31,390 bases of DNA from the NCBI GenBank assembly GCA_030698645.1, contig JAUYMV010000729.1, positions 1-31,390 on the forward strand. The letters are read 5' to 3'. A program made the translations under genes and the position numbers. Positions 1 to 6,958 of this stretch are shown here, piece after piece (position 1 is the stretch's first letter; each line of letters begins with the position of its first letter). The DNA is from Mesorhizobium sp. (lineage in GTDB: Bacteria; Pseudomonadota; Alphaproteobacteria; Rhizobiales; Rhizobiaceae). Under the pieces are notes generated by a model that was given only the letters and a program-made list of their open reading frames with translations, was not told the DNA's origin and made no database searches.

Positions 1-167
1 CCGGCGCCTTCTTCCAGATGATCTACCAGATCGTCATCGGCCAGGAGCGCGGGCCCCGGTTCGGCACGTTTGCCGCGCTCTACGGCGTGCGCGAGACGCA
101 GGCGCTGATCGAAAAGGCTCTCGCGGGCGAGCTCATTGCGGCGCCGGCGTCTCCTCCGGCAGGCTGA
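1..167 (+). CDS. lysK: Lysine--tRNA ligase, class I (3' end only)
   Basis: Only the last 54 codons are in the window; the gene enters from the left edge in the frame starting at base 3 and stops with TGA at 165-167. The tail reads [20 protein letters not shown] and continues with [18 protein letters not shown]. This closely resembles the C-terminal helical domain of class I (archaeal-type) lysyl-tRNA synthetases, which charge tRNA-Lys in the cytoplasm and are typical of alphaproteobacteria. The last ten or so residues (AAPASPPAG) are an Ala/Pro tail. The 3' end overlaps the end of the convergent thermonuclease-like gene by 35 bp. The family call is from remembered motifs; the catalytic domain cannot be seen. 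Confidence 0.85.
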   Translation, partial: GAFFQMIYQIVIGQERGPRFGTFAALYGVRETQALIEKALAGELIAAPASPPAG

Positions 168-987
168 GTTCGTCGGGCGCGGGCAGTATCGAGATGCTCG
201 CCTCCTCCGGCGCGGCCCGAGGCGAGGCACTATCGGGCAGCGCCAGATCGCGCGGCGCCGGAAGCGCCGCCGGTCCCGGCCCGAAGATGCCACGGCCTGC
301 CTTGCGGGCCGCGTCGGCCTGTTCGGCATAGGCGTCGCCGTCCGATCTTGCCCAGCCATTGGCGACCAGCCAGCCCCCGATGTCGAGCGGGCCCAGCCGA
401 CATGATGCGGTGACCGCGTCCGGCACCTCGCCGTCTGGGAATTCGCAGGTCACGGCCCGGCCGCGCAGGAGGGCTCGGAAAGCCGCGCGGGCCGCGCGGC
501 CGCACGGCCATTGCTGACCGGACGCACTGGTGCAGGTCTCGTCGACCTGCACCGGATCGATGCGTGCAATGGTGATCGTGCGTCCGCCGGCCAGAATGAC
601 GCTGGCGGATTCGGCAATAGGGCGGAACAACAACGGCTTCGGTCGCGGCTTGGGCAACGGCAACGCCTGCGCCAACTGGCTGAGCGGCGGGCGCGGTTCG
701 ACACGTTCGAGGGTCGAGGCGTCGACGGGTGGAATGGCGACGATCGCCGGCGCCACGGCGCGCGATGGCTGGGGGCGCGGCGCCGCGGGAAGAACCGCTG
801 GCGCGGCGACGGCCATTGGCGCGGGCGCCGGCGGAGCCACCACGAGGGGCGGCGCCGAGCGGCGGATCTCCTGCGCCGGATCCGGCGTCGGCGGCGAATA
901 GCCGGCCGACCGGAATCCGGTTGCGACGACGACGAGGACGGCCACGGCAAGCCCGCCTCCGGCAACGAGGAGCGCCGCAAGCCGCAC
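133..987 (-). CDS. Membrane-anchored thermonuclease-fold (SNase-like) protein
   Basis: I read a 284-residue protein from GTG at 987, two bases after the stop of the S24 regulator, which suggests translational coupling; the frame is open further upstream, but that part lies antisense-free inside the regulator gene. Residues 3-25 are a hydrophobic helix (signal anchor or uncleaved signal). Residues 30-125 are an Ala/Pro-rich linker. Residues about 128-238 resemble the staphylococcal-nuclease (thermonuclease) beta-barrel, ending in the family-typical [20 protein letters not shown] and GIFGPG. Four cysteines (152, 162, 181, 196) could form disulfides in the periplasm. I cannot place the classical Arg/Glu/Arg catalytic triad, so nuclease activity is doubtful. 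The C-terminus is an acidic, Pro-rich tail. Its 3' end overlaps lysK tail to tail. Confidence 0.7.
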   Translation of the reverse strand: MRLAALLVAGGGLAVAVLVVVATGFRSAGYSPPTPDPAQEIRRSAPPLVVAPPAPAPMAVAAPAVLPAAPRPQPSRAVAPAIVAIPPVDASTLERVEPRPPLSQLAQALPLPKPRPKPLLFRPIAESASVILAGGRTITIARIDPVQVDETCTSASGQQWPCGRAARAAFRALLRGRAVTCEFPDGEVPDAVTASCRLGPLDIGGWLVANGWARSDGDAYAEQADAARKAGRGIFGPGPAALPAPRDLALPDSASPRAAPEEASISILPAPDELSLPEETPAPQ

Positions 988-989
988 GC

Positions 990-1640
990 CTACTGGCTCG
1001 CCCAGACGATGCGCGCGACCCAGTCCACCTCGTTCGTCTGAAGAATGCGGTTGGGATGGTCCGGGTTGAGCGAGACGAGTTCGAGAGCCTTCGCCGTCTG
1101 CCTTTCCAGGATCTTGGCCATCACTTCGCCGCCATGCGTTCTGACAACGACGCGGTCGCCGCGTCTTATGCCGGCGGCCGGGTCGACGACGAGCCGGTCG
1201 CCGTCGCGATAGAGCGGCAGCATGGAATCGCCCTGCACCTGCAGCGCATAGGAGCCGCCCGCGGCAGGCGCCGGGAGGTCGACGACATCCCATCCCTGGC
1301 CCGCCGGAAAACCGGCATCATCGAAGAAGCCGCCGGCGCCCGCCTGGGCGAAGCCGAGCAGCGGCACGGACGCGCCCTGGGCGGGCAACCGATCGTCGCC
1401 GGCAACGCGAATGCCTTTGATCAGGGACATGAACTCATCGAGCGACGCGCCGGTGGCGTCCATCACCTTGGCCAGCGACTCGGTCGACGGCCAGCGCGGC
1501 CGGCCGTCGGCGGAGCGTCGTTTCGACTTGTTGAAAGCCGTGGAATCGAGGCCGGCGCGCTTGGCCAGTCCCGAAGCGGAAAGTGAATAGCGGTCGGCCA
1601 GCGCGTCGATCGCGGCCCAGACCCTGTCGTGCGAGAGCAT
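990..1640 (-). CDS. XRE-type HTH regulator with S24 (LexA/CI-like) peptidase domain
   Basis: A 216-residue protein from ATG at 1640, preceded by a good ribosome site (AAGGAGAGCGCC). Residues about 5-72 form a CI-like helix-turn-helix region (SASGLAKRAGLDSTAFNKSK). Residues about 95-212 are an S24 peptidase fold with the Ser139 nucleophile in QGDSMLPL and the Lys176 base in EVMAKILE. A likely self-cleavage point is the Ala-Gly pair near residues 100-101. In this family RecA filaments or other stress promote self-cleavage and derepression. No phage genes surround it, so it looks like a resident chromosomal regulator, not a prophage repressor. It is followed after two bases by the thermonuclease-like gene. 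Its targets are unknown. Confidence 0.85.
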   Translation of the reverse strand: MLSHDRVWAAIDALADRYSLSASGLAKRAGLDSTAFNKSKRRSADGRPRWPSTESLAKVMDATGASLDEFMSLIKGIRVAGDDRLPAQGASVPLLGFAQAGAGGFFDDAGFPAGQGWDVVDLPAPAAGGSYALQVQGDSMLPLYRDGDRLVVDPAAGIRRGDRVVVRTHGGEVMAKILERQTAKALELVSLNPDHPNRILQTNEVDWVARIVWASQ

Positions 1641-1674
1641 GGCGCTCTCCTTGCCAGAAGGAAAATATGCCTTG

Positions 1675-1693
1675 TGTTTCTAGACCCTGTTTC
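1675..1693. promoter_or_regulatory. Direct repeat TGTTTC-N7-TGTTTC upstream of the S24 regulator
   Basis: Two exact TGTTTC hexamers lie 13 bp apart, 35-53 bp in front of the regulator start. This is the place expected for an autoregulatory operator of a CI/LexA-like protein. The spacing and position are seen; the function is only a guess, and six-base repeats arise by chance. Confidence 0.25.
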
Positions 1694-1736
1694 CGACACT
1701 GTCCAGACCAAACGGGCGGCAGGTCATGTCTGCCTA

Positions 1737-2042
1737 TCATCGCGCATAGAGGTGAGGATCGTCGAGTCGCCGAGAACCGTGCAGGATACGCACGACCTGA
1801 ATTCTATCAGCCTTGATACGATAGAAGATCACATAGGGAGCGTTCGACATACGGCGCATTCCTGGCTGGGCCGTTTCAATTGCGCTTCTGCCGGATAATG
1901 GCTGCTCGCCCAGCAGTCGAAACCTTGCCGAAAACGCGAGCATGACGCCTCGTGCCGCGATCGGACTGTCCGCTGAAATGCGGCTCGCAATCTCTTTTGG
2001 ATCGCGGTTAGCAGCGGTCGAAAGGACGACCCTATTCGACAA
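1737..2042 (-). CDS. Type II toxin, RelE/ParE family
   Basis: A 101-residue basic protein whose C-terminal half, with PYVIFYRIKADRIQVVRILHGSRRL, is the hallmark strand-rich core of the ParE/RelE toxin fold. ParE members poison gyrase and RelE members cut mRNA on the ribosome; the sequence does not tell which. The only reasonable start is TTG at 2042, inside the end of the antitoxin gene (11-bp overlap), with a weak ribosome site. This is the usual coupled antitoxin-then-toxin order. Length fits the family (90-105 aa). Nothing suggests a frameshift, so the pair may be active. Confidence 0.85.
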   Translation of the reverse strand: MSNRVVLSTAANRDPKEIASRISADSPIAARGVMLAFSARFRLLGEQPLSGRSAIETAQPGMRRMSNAPYVIFYRIKADRIQVVRILHGSRRLDDPHLYAR

Positions 2043-2238
2043 GTTCGCTTAAGATGAGCTCAATTGCCGTATCGGCATCGACCCACTCCCCGCGATCCAG
2101 TTGCGCCACGCCAACGGCGATGTCGTCCCTGAGCGCAACAAACCTATCGACAAATTGCAGAAGATTGTCCGCCAACCTTTCCTGCATCTCAGGCGGCAAT
2201 TGTTCGGCTGCCTGCATGGCGCGTTCGAGCTTGGTCAT
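2032..2238 (-). CDS. Antitoxin partner of the ParE/RelE-type toxin
   Basis: A 68-residue acidic protein from ATG at 2238 with GGAGA eight bases upstream. The C-terminal half (LRDDIAVGVAQLDRGEWVDA) resembles the toxin-binding tail of ParD-like and related antitoxins, while the N-terminal half is helical and carries no obvious ribbon-helix-helix signature. As the first gene of the pair it should neutralise the toxin by wrapping around it, and possibly repress the pair's promoter. Role is inferred mainly from the 11-bp overlap with the toxin gene and the shared tail motif. Confidence 0.75.
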   Translation of the reverse strand: MTKLERAMQAAEQLPPEMQERLADNLLQFVDRFVALRDDIAVGVAQLDRGEWVDADTAIELILSELVE

Positions 2239-2297
2239 CGTCGGTCTCCGTCTCGGAGAGGTTACCAGCAAAGCCGTCGACCCGGAAGATGATCCGA

Positions 2298-2846
2298 TCA
2301 GTCGCCCTTCGCGAGCGTCCGCAGTCCGGCATGCGACTGCATGAAGATGCGTTCCGCCTCGTTCGGCGCGCGCTGACGCGCCTTGACGCCGAGCGCCGCG
2401 ATGACCTCGTCGATCTCGACGAAGCGGCGCGCATCGCGGTCGTAGACGCCGGCCGTCGTCATCACCAGTGCCGCCGTTTCGCCGTTGTCGAGGACGAAGC
2501 GGTGACGGCCGATCACCTGCGTGCCGGACCAGGTCTCGATGGAGGAAATCACCTCGAAGCGCTTCCACAGGCGGATTTCGCGGACGAAGACCGACTGCAC
2601 GCCGCCCATCATCGGCGCCCAGTTGCGCCGGCGAACCAGGCCCAGCAGACCGGAGCGGAGAAAGATGTCCATGCGGCCGAGGTCGGCGAGCATGAGGTAG
2701 CGGGCATTGTTGAGGTGAAGATTGGGATCGATGTCGGTGGGCAGGCAGCGGAACGACAGCCGGCTTTCGCCGCCCGGCACGTACGGTCCGCGCGACCCGA
2801 CAGTCGCGGCGACTTTCAGCAGGCGGCCCCAGACATACATCGACAT
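2298..2846 (-). CDS. Acyl-CoA thioesterase-like hotdog protein (4HBT/THEM6 type)
   Basis: A 182-residue protein from ATG at 2846 (a second ATG lies at 2840). The segment DIDPNLHLNNARYLMLADLG is the hotdog-fold signature with the Asp/Asn/His cluster found in 4-hydroxybenzoyl-CoA thioesterase relatives of the THEM6 kind. It is followed by the long hot-dog helix and the strands RNWAPMMGGVQSVFVREIRL and IETWSGTQVIGRHRF. Such enzymes hydrolyse acyl-CoA to free acid and CoA. It lies downstream of fadB on the same strand but 174 bp away behind two repeat hairpins, so it may be a separate unit. Its ribosome site lies directly beside a repeat hairpin. Confidence 0.75.
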   Translation of the reverse strand: MSMYVWGRLLKVAATVGSRGPYVPGGESRLSFRCLPTDIDPNLHLNNARYLMLADLGRMDIFLRSGLLGLVRRRNWAPMMGGVQSVFVREIRLWKRFEVISSIETWSGTQVIGRHRFVLDNGETAALVMTTAGVYDRDARRFVEIDEVIAALGVKARQRAPNEAERIFMQSHAGLRTLAKGD

Positions 2847-2857
2847 GCTCCGCGCTT

Positions 2858-2897
2858 CCTTCTCCCCGCCCGCGGGGAGAAGGTGGTCCGAAGGACC
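2858..2897. repeat. Two repeat hairpins in the thioesterase 5' leader
   Basis: Bases 2858-2883 form a perfect 11-bp stem (CCTTCTCCCCG / CGGGGAGAAGG) with a 4-base loop. Bases 2885-2897 form GGTCC-GAA-GGACC. The same CTCCCCG stems and GAA/TTC loops recur in other intergenic regions of this window, so this is one copy of a dispersed repeat. On the minus strand it ends 11 bases before the thioesterase ATG. Confidence 0.75.
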
Positions 2898-2995
2898 GGT
2901 ATGGGGGCGGCATAGACTTCCAGAGGCTTTCCCTGCCTCCAACCCGTGCGCGCCGGACATAGGGTCGAGCCAACGGTCTCGACCCCGTCCCCTGG

Positions 2996-3013
2996 CTCCC
3001 CGCAAACGGGGAG
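2996..3013 (-). terminator. Hairpin just after fadB
   Basis: CTCCCCG-CAAA-CGGGGAG is a perfect 7-bp stem eight bases beyond the fadB stop codon. It could end the beta-oxidation transcript or protect its 3' end. It has no T-run, and the stem is also a repeat-family motif, so it may simply be a repeat copy. Confidence 0.35.
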
Positions 3014-3020
3014 AGGAAGG

Positions 3021-5240
3021 CTACGCCGCCTTCTGGACGTCGTCCTTGGCGTAAGGGTCGAAGCGGTCGTAGAAGGTCTCGCCCGCTTCCGTCAGTTCGG
3101 CGATCAGCTTCGGCGCCTTGAACTGCGCGCCGTATTTCTTCTGCAGGGCCTTGGCGAGCTTGCCGAACTTCTTGGCGCCCATTCCGTCGATGTAGGACAG
3201 CGCGCCGCCGGTGTAGGGCGCGAAGCCGAAGGCGAGGATCGAGCCGACATCCGCTTCGCGCGGATCGGTGACGATGCCTTCCTCCATGACGCGCGCGGCC
3301 TCCAGAGCGATGGTCACGAGGAACCGCTGTTTCAACTCCTCCACGTCGATCTTGTCGGGGTCCTGTTGCGGATAGAGCTCCTTCAGGCCCGGCCAGAGAT
3401 GCTTCTTGGCGGGCTTGGCCGGGTAGTCGTAGAAGCCCTTGCCGTTCTTGCGTCCGAAACGGCCATGGGTGTCGACCATGGTGTTGATGAGCGCAAACTG
3501 CTCCTTATCGACCGCCTTTTCGCCCAGATCCTTGATCGTCTGCTTCATGATCTTCTGGGCGAGGTCGATCGCCGTCTCGTCGGTCAGCGCGAGCGGGCCG
3601 ACCGGCATTCCGGCGGCGCGCGCCGCGTTCTCGATCATCGCCGGCGGAACGCCCTCGATCACCATCTGGAACGCTTCCGCCATGTAGCGCAGCACGCAGC
3701 GGTTGACGTAGAAGCCGCGCGTGTCGTTGACCACGATGGGCGTCTTCTTGATGGCGCGGACATAGTCGATCGCCATGGCGACGGCCTTGTCGCCGGTCTT
3801 CTTGCCCAGGATGATCTCTACCAGCATCATCTTGTCGACCGGCGAGAAGAAGTGGATGCCGACGAAATTCTTCGGCCGCGACGAGTTCTTCGCGAGCGAC
3901 GTGATCGGAATCGTCGAGGTGTTGGAAGCGAAGATCGCGGAGGACTTGATGACCGCCTCGGCCTTCTCGGTGACGCCCTTCTTGATGTCGGAATCCTCGA
4001 ACACCGCCTCGACGATCATGTCGCAGCCGCCCAGATCGGCGTAGTCGGCGGTCGGCGTGATGAGCGCCAGGAGCGCTTCCTTGTCCTCGGCCTTGGCGCG
4101 ACCCTTCTTGATCAGCCCGTCCATCAGGCCGGCGGAGTGCGCCTTGCCCTTCTCGGCCGCTTCCATGTCGCGGTCGAGAAGCACGACCGGAATGCCGGCC
4201 TTGGCCGTCACATAGGCGATGCCGGCGCCCATGAAGCCGGCGCCGAGTACGCCGATCTTCTTGAACTTCGATTCCGGAACGCCGGCCGGACGGCGGGCGC
4301 CCTTGTTCAATTCCTGCAGCGACACGAACAGCGAGCGGATCATCATCGCCGCTTCGGTCGTCTGCATGATCTCGGTGAAGTAGCGCTGCTCGATGCGAAG
4401 CGCGGTGTCGAACGGCACCAGCAGGCCCTCATAGACGCATTTCAGGATCGCGGCGGCAGCGGGATAGTTGCCATGCGTCTCGCGGCGCAGGATGGCGATC
4501 GCCGGCGGCCAGAGATTGGCGCCCGCGGCCGAATAGACCGCGCCGCCGGGCAGCCGGAAGCCCTTTTCGTCCCACGGCTGGACCGGCTTCAGGCCGGCCT
4601 TGATCATGCCCTTGGCGGTCGCGACCAGCTGGTCGGGGGCGGCGATCTCGTGGATCAGGCCCATCGACTTCGCCTTCTGCGGCGTCAGGTTCTGGCCCGA
4701 CGTCAGCATCTGCAGCGCCTCCTGCGTGCCGGTCAGGCGCGGCACGCGCTGGGTGCCGCCGGCGCCCGGGAAGAGGCCGACCTTGACCTCGGGGAGCGCC
4801 ATCTTGACCTTGTCGCTGTCCGCCGCGACGCGGCCGTGGCAGGCGAGCGACATCTCGAACGCGCCGCCCATGCAGGTGCCGTTGATGGCCGAGACCCACG
4901 GCTTGCCGGAGGTTTCGAGCTTGCGGAACAATTGGTTCATGTATCCGGCATTGTCGAACAGCGTCTTGATCGCCTTGTCCTGGTCCTTGAGCCTCTCCTT
5001 GGCGAAGACGCCGAGCATGCGCTGCAGCATGGTGAGATCCGCACCGCCGGAGAAGGTGTCCTTGCCGGACGTGATCACGGCGCCCTTGATGGCGCCGTCG
5101 GCTGCGACCTGGTCGACGATCCGGTCGAGTTCCAGCATCACCTCCTCGGTGAAGACGTTCATCGAACGGTCCGGCATGTTCCAGGTGACGAGAGCGATGC
5201 CGTCGGAATCGGTTTCGACCGTGAAGTTGTTATAGGTCAT
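3021..5240 (-). CDS. fadB: Fatty-acid oxidation complex alpha subunit (enoyl-CoA hydratase / 3-hydroxyacyl-CoA dehydrogenase)
   Basis: A 739-residue bifunctional protein from ATG at 5240 with the ribosome site AAGGAG. Residues 1-300 are a crotonase domain with the two catalytic glutamates Glu129 (GGAFEMSLACHGR) and Glu151 (LPEVKVGLFPGAGG); it hydrates trans-2-enoyl-CoA. Residues about 327-510 are an NAD-binding Rossmann domain (GVLGAGFMGAGIA). The 3-hydroxyacyl-CoA dehydrogenase motif GIHFFSPVDKMMLVEII holds catalytic His463 and Glu475. The rest is the two-part C-terminal dehydrogenase domain. Length fits FadB/FadJ. It is the last gene of the operon, 22 bp after fadA, whose product is its usual partner in the multienzyme complex. 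Confidence 0.95.
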   Translation of the reverse strand: MTYNNFTVETDSDGIALVTWNMPDRSMNVFTEEVMLELDRIVDQVAADGAIKGAVITSGKDTFSGGADLTMLQRMLGVFAKERLKDQDKAIKTLFDNAGYMNQLFRKLETSGKPWVSAINGTCMGGAFEMSLACHGRVAADSDKVKMALPEVKVGLFPGAGGTQRVPRLTGTQEALQMLTSGQNLTPQKAKSMGLIHEIAAPDQLVATAKGMIKAGLKPVQPWDEKGFRLPGGAVYSAAGANLWPPAIAILRRETHGNYPAAAAILKCVYEGLLVPFDTALRIEQRYFTEIMQTTEAAMMIRSLFVSLQELNKGARRPAGVPESKFKKIGVLGAGFMGAGIAYVTAKAGIPVVLLDRDMEAAEKGKAHSAGLMDGLIKKGRAKAEDKEALLALITPTADYADLGGCDMIVEAVFEDSDIKKGVTEKAEAVIKSSAIFASNTSTIPITSLAKNSSRPKNFVGIHFFSPVDKMMLVEIILGKKTGDKAVAMAIDYVRAIKKTPIVVNDTRGFYVNRCVLRYMAEAFQMVIEGVPPAMIENAARAAGMPVGPLALTDETAIDLAQKIMKQTIKDLGEKAVDKEQFALINTMVDTHGRFGRKNGKGFYDYPAKPAKKHLWPGLKELYPQQDPDKIDVEELKQRFLVTIALEAARVMEEGIVTDPREADVGSILAFGFAPYTGGALSYIDGMGAKKFGKLAKALQKKYGAQFKAPKLIAELTEAGETFYDRFDPYAKDDVQKAA

Positions 5241-5262
5241 GATGTTCTCCTTCAGGCCAAGG

Positions 5263-6471
5263 TCAGACGCGTTCGATGATCGTCGCGGTGCCCATGCCGG
5301 CGCCGATGCAGAGCGTCACGAGGGCGGTGTTCAGGTTGCGGCGCTCGAGTTCATCGAGCACGGTGCCCAGGATGATCGCCCCGGTGGCGCCGAGCGGATG
5401 GCCCATGGCGATGGCGCCGCCATTGACGTTCATCCTGTCGTGCGGGACGTCGAAGGCCTGCATGAAGCGCAACACGACGGAGGCAAAGGCCTCGTTGAGC
5501 TCGAACAGATCGATGTCCTCGATCTTCATCTTGGCGCGCTTGAGCAGCTTCTCGGTCACGTCGACCGGACCGGTCAGCATGATCGCCGGCTCCGAGCCGA
5601 TATTGGCATAGGCGCGGATGCGGGCGCGCGGCTTCAGGTCCATGGTCTTGCCGGCGCGCTTCGAGCCGAGCAGCACGGCGGCGGCGCCGTCGACGATGCC
5701 CGACGAATTGCCGGCATGGTGGACGTGATTGATCGCCTCGACTTCCGGATAGCGCTGCACGGCGACCGCATCGAAGCCGCCGAGTTCGCCCGGCATCACG
5801 AAGGACGGGTTGAGCGAGGCCAGCGACTGCATGTCGGTCGTGGGGCGCATGTGCTCGTCATGGTCGAGGATCGTCATGCCGTTCTGGTCCTTGACCGCAA
5901 CGACCGAATTCTTGAACCAGCCCTTCTCCCACGCCTTGGCGGCGCGCTTCTGGCTCTCGACCGAGTAGGCGTCGACGTCGTCGCGGGAAAAGCCGTATTT
6001 GGTGGCGATGAGGTCGGCGGAAACGCCCTGCGGCACGAACCAGGCCGGCAGGCCGACGGACGGATCCATGTACCAGGCGCCGCCCGAGGCGCCCATGCCG
6101 ACACGCGACATGCTTTCAACGCCGCCGGCGATGATGATGTCGTCGGAGCCGGCGGCGATCTTGGCCGCGCCGAGATTGATGGCGTCGAGGCCGGACGCGC
6201 AGAAGCGCGAAATCTGCATGCCCGGGGCCTTCATGTCGTAGCCGGCCTCGAAGGCGGCCGAACGCGGAATGACGGCGCCGGCCTCGCCGACAGGATCGAC
6301 GCAGCCGAAGATGATGTCGTCGACCTGGGAGGTGTCGAGCCCGTTGCGGTCGCGCACGGCTTCGAGCACTTTCGCGCCGAGACGCACGGCCGGCACCTCG
6401 TGCAGCGATCCGTCCTTCTTGCCCTTGCCGCGCGGCGTGCGCACGGCGTCGTAGACATAAGCGTCAGCCAT
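5263..6471 (-). CDS. fadA: Acetyl-CoA C-acyltransferase (3-ketoacyl-CoA thiolase)
   Basis: A 402-residue thiolase from ATG at 6471, preceded by AGGAAGGAAACGATT; the frame is open further upstream but that part lacks thiolase sequence. All catalytic residues are present: nucleophile Cys91 in SRFCASGLDAI, His358 in AMGHPLGATGA and Cys388 in TLCIGAGMG. The enzyme cleaves 3-ketoacyl-CoA with CoA into acetyl-CoA and a shortened acyl-CoA, and pairs with FadB. The gene sits 13 bp after the OsmC-like gene and 22 bp before fadB. A biosynthetic acetoacetyl-CoA role is less likely in this setting. Confidence 0.93.
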   Translation of the reverse strand: MADAYVYDAVRTPRGKGKKDGSLHEVPAVRLGAKVLEAVRDRNGLDTSQVDDIIFGCVDPVGEAGAVIPRSAAFEAGYDMKAPGMQISRFCASGLDAINLGAAKIAAGSDDIIIAGGVESMSRVGMGASGGAWYMDPSVGLPAWFVPQGVSADLIATKYGFSRDDVDAYSVESQKRAAKAWEKGWFKNSVVAVKDQNGMTILDHDEHMRPTTDMQSLASLNPSFVMPGELGGFDAVAVQRYPEVEAINHVHHAGNSSGIVDGAAAVLLGSKRAGKTMDLKPRARIRAYANIGSEPAIMLTGPVDVTEKLLKRAKMKIEDIDLFELNEAFASVVLRFMQAFDVPHDRMNVNGGAIAMGHPLGATGAIILGTVLDELERRNLNTALVTLCIGAGMGTATIIERV

Positions 6472-6484
6472 AATCGTTTCCTTC

Positions 6485-6949
6485 CTATTCGTCCTGAAGA
6501 CGTGGTTCGACGGCAACCTCGGTCTTGACCGAGTTCGCAATGAAACAGGCCTCATGGGCCTGGTGATGGATCTCGGCCAACTGGTCGGCGCTGGCGTCGC
6601 ATTCGGCCTTGGGCCGCAGCACAACCCGGGTCATCGCGACGCGGCCGTCGGCATCCTTGCCCAGCGTGCCCTCGGGCATGTCCTCGTAGGAATGCACCTC
6701 GATCTTCGCACGGCGCGCGAAATCGAGGAACCACAGCATGTGGCAGGAAGCGATCGACGCGACGAACATCTCTTCCGGGTCTATTCCGGCCGGATTGGCG
6801 AAGGGCTCCCGGACGATGCCGGTTGACGCCGAGGCCATGATTGTCGCGCCGCCATCGAACGCGATCTCGTGAACGCGCGTATAGCGGCCGAGCGTGAAGT
6901 GGTCGTCGTCGTCCTGACTCCAGCGGACCGTTACAGAATGGCTGGACAT
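6485..6949 (-). CDS. OsmC/Ohr-family peroxide-reducing protein
   Basis: A 154-residue protein from ATG at 6949 (ribosome site AGGGG). The two redox cysteines typical of OsmC/Ohr proteins are Cys69 (ASIASCHMLWFLDFA) and Cys135 (AHEACFIANSVKTEV). In this family they reduce organic or fatty-acid hydroperoxides with thiol donors. It lies inside the beta-oxidation operon, 9 bp after the 390-aa acyl-CoA dehydrogenase and 13 bp before fadA. That setting suggests removal of lipid peroxides or of peroxide made by flavin dehydrogenases, an inference from context. It belongs to the shorter OsmC branch, not to classical Ohr. Confidence 0.88.
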   Translation of the reverse strand: MSSHSVTVRWSQDDDDHFTLGRYTRVHEIAFDGGATIMASASTGIVREPFANPAGIDPEEMFVASIASCHMLWFLDFARRAKIEVHSYEDMPEGTLGKDADGRVAMTRVVLRPKAECDASADQLAEIHHQAHEACFIANSVKTEVAVEPRLQDE

Positions 6950-6958
6950 CGCTTTCCC

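Noticed and set aside
990..1640. S24 regulator as a prophage repressor marking a phage or island border
   Set aside because: No integrase, phage structural genes, attachment-site repeats or tRNA are nearby, and base composition matches the neighbours.
2946..5279. Very long open frame on the plus strand opposite fadB
   Set aside because: Its translation is Arg/His/Asp/Gly-rich with no fold-like pattern, while the minus strand gives a full-length FadB with all catalytic residues. Such mirror frames are usual in GC-rich DNA.
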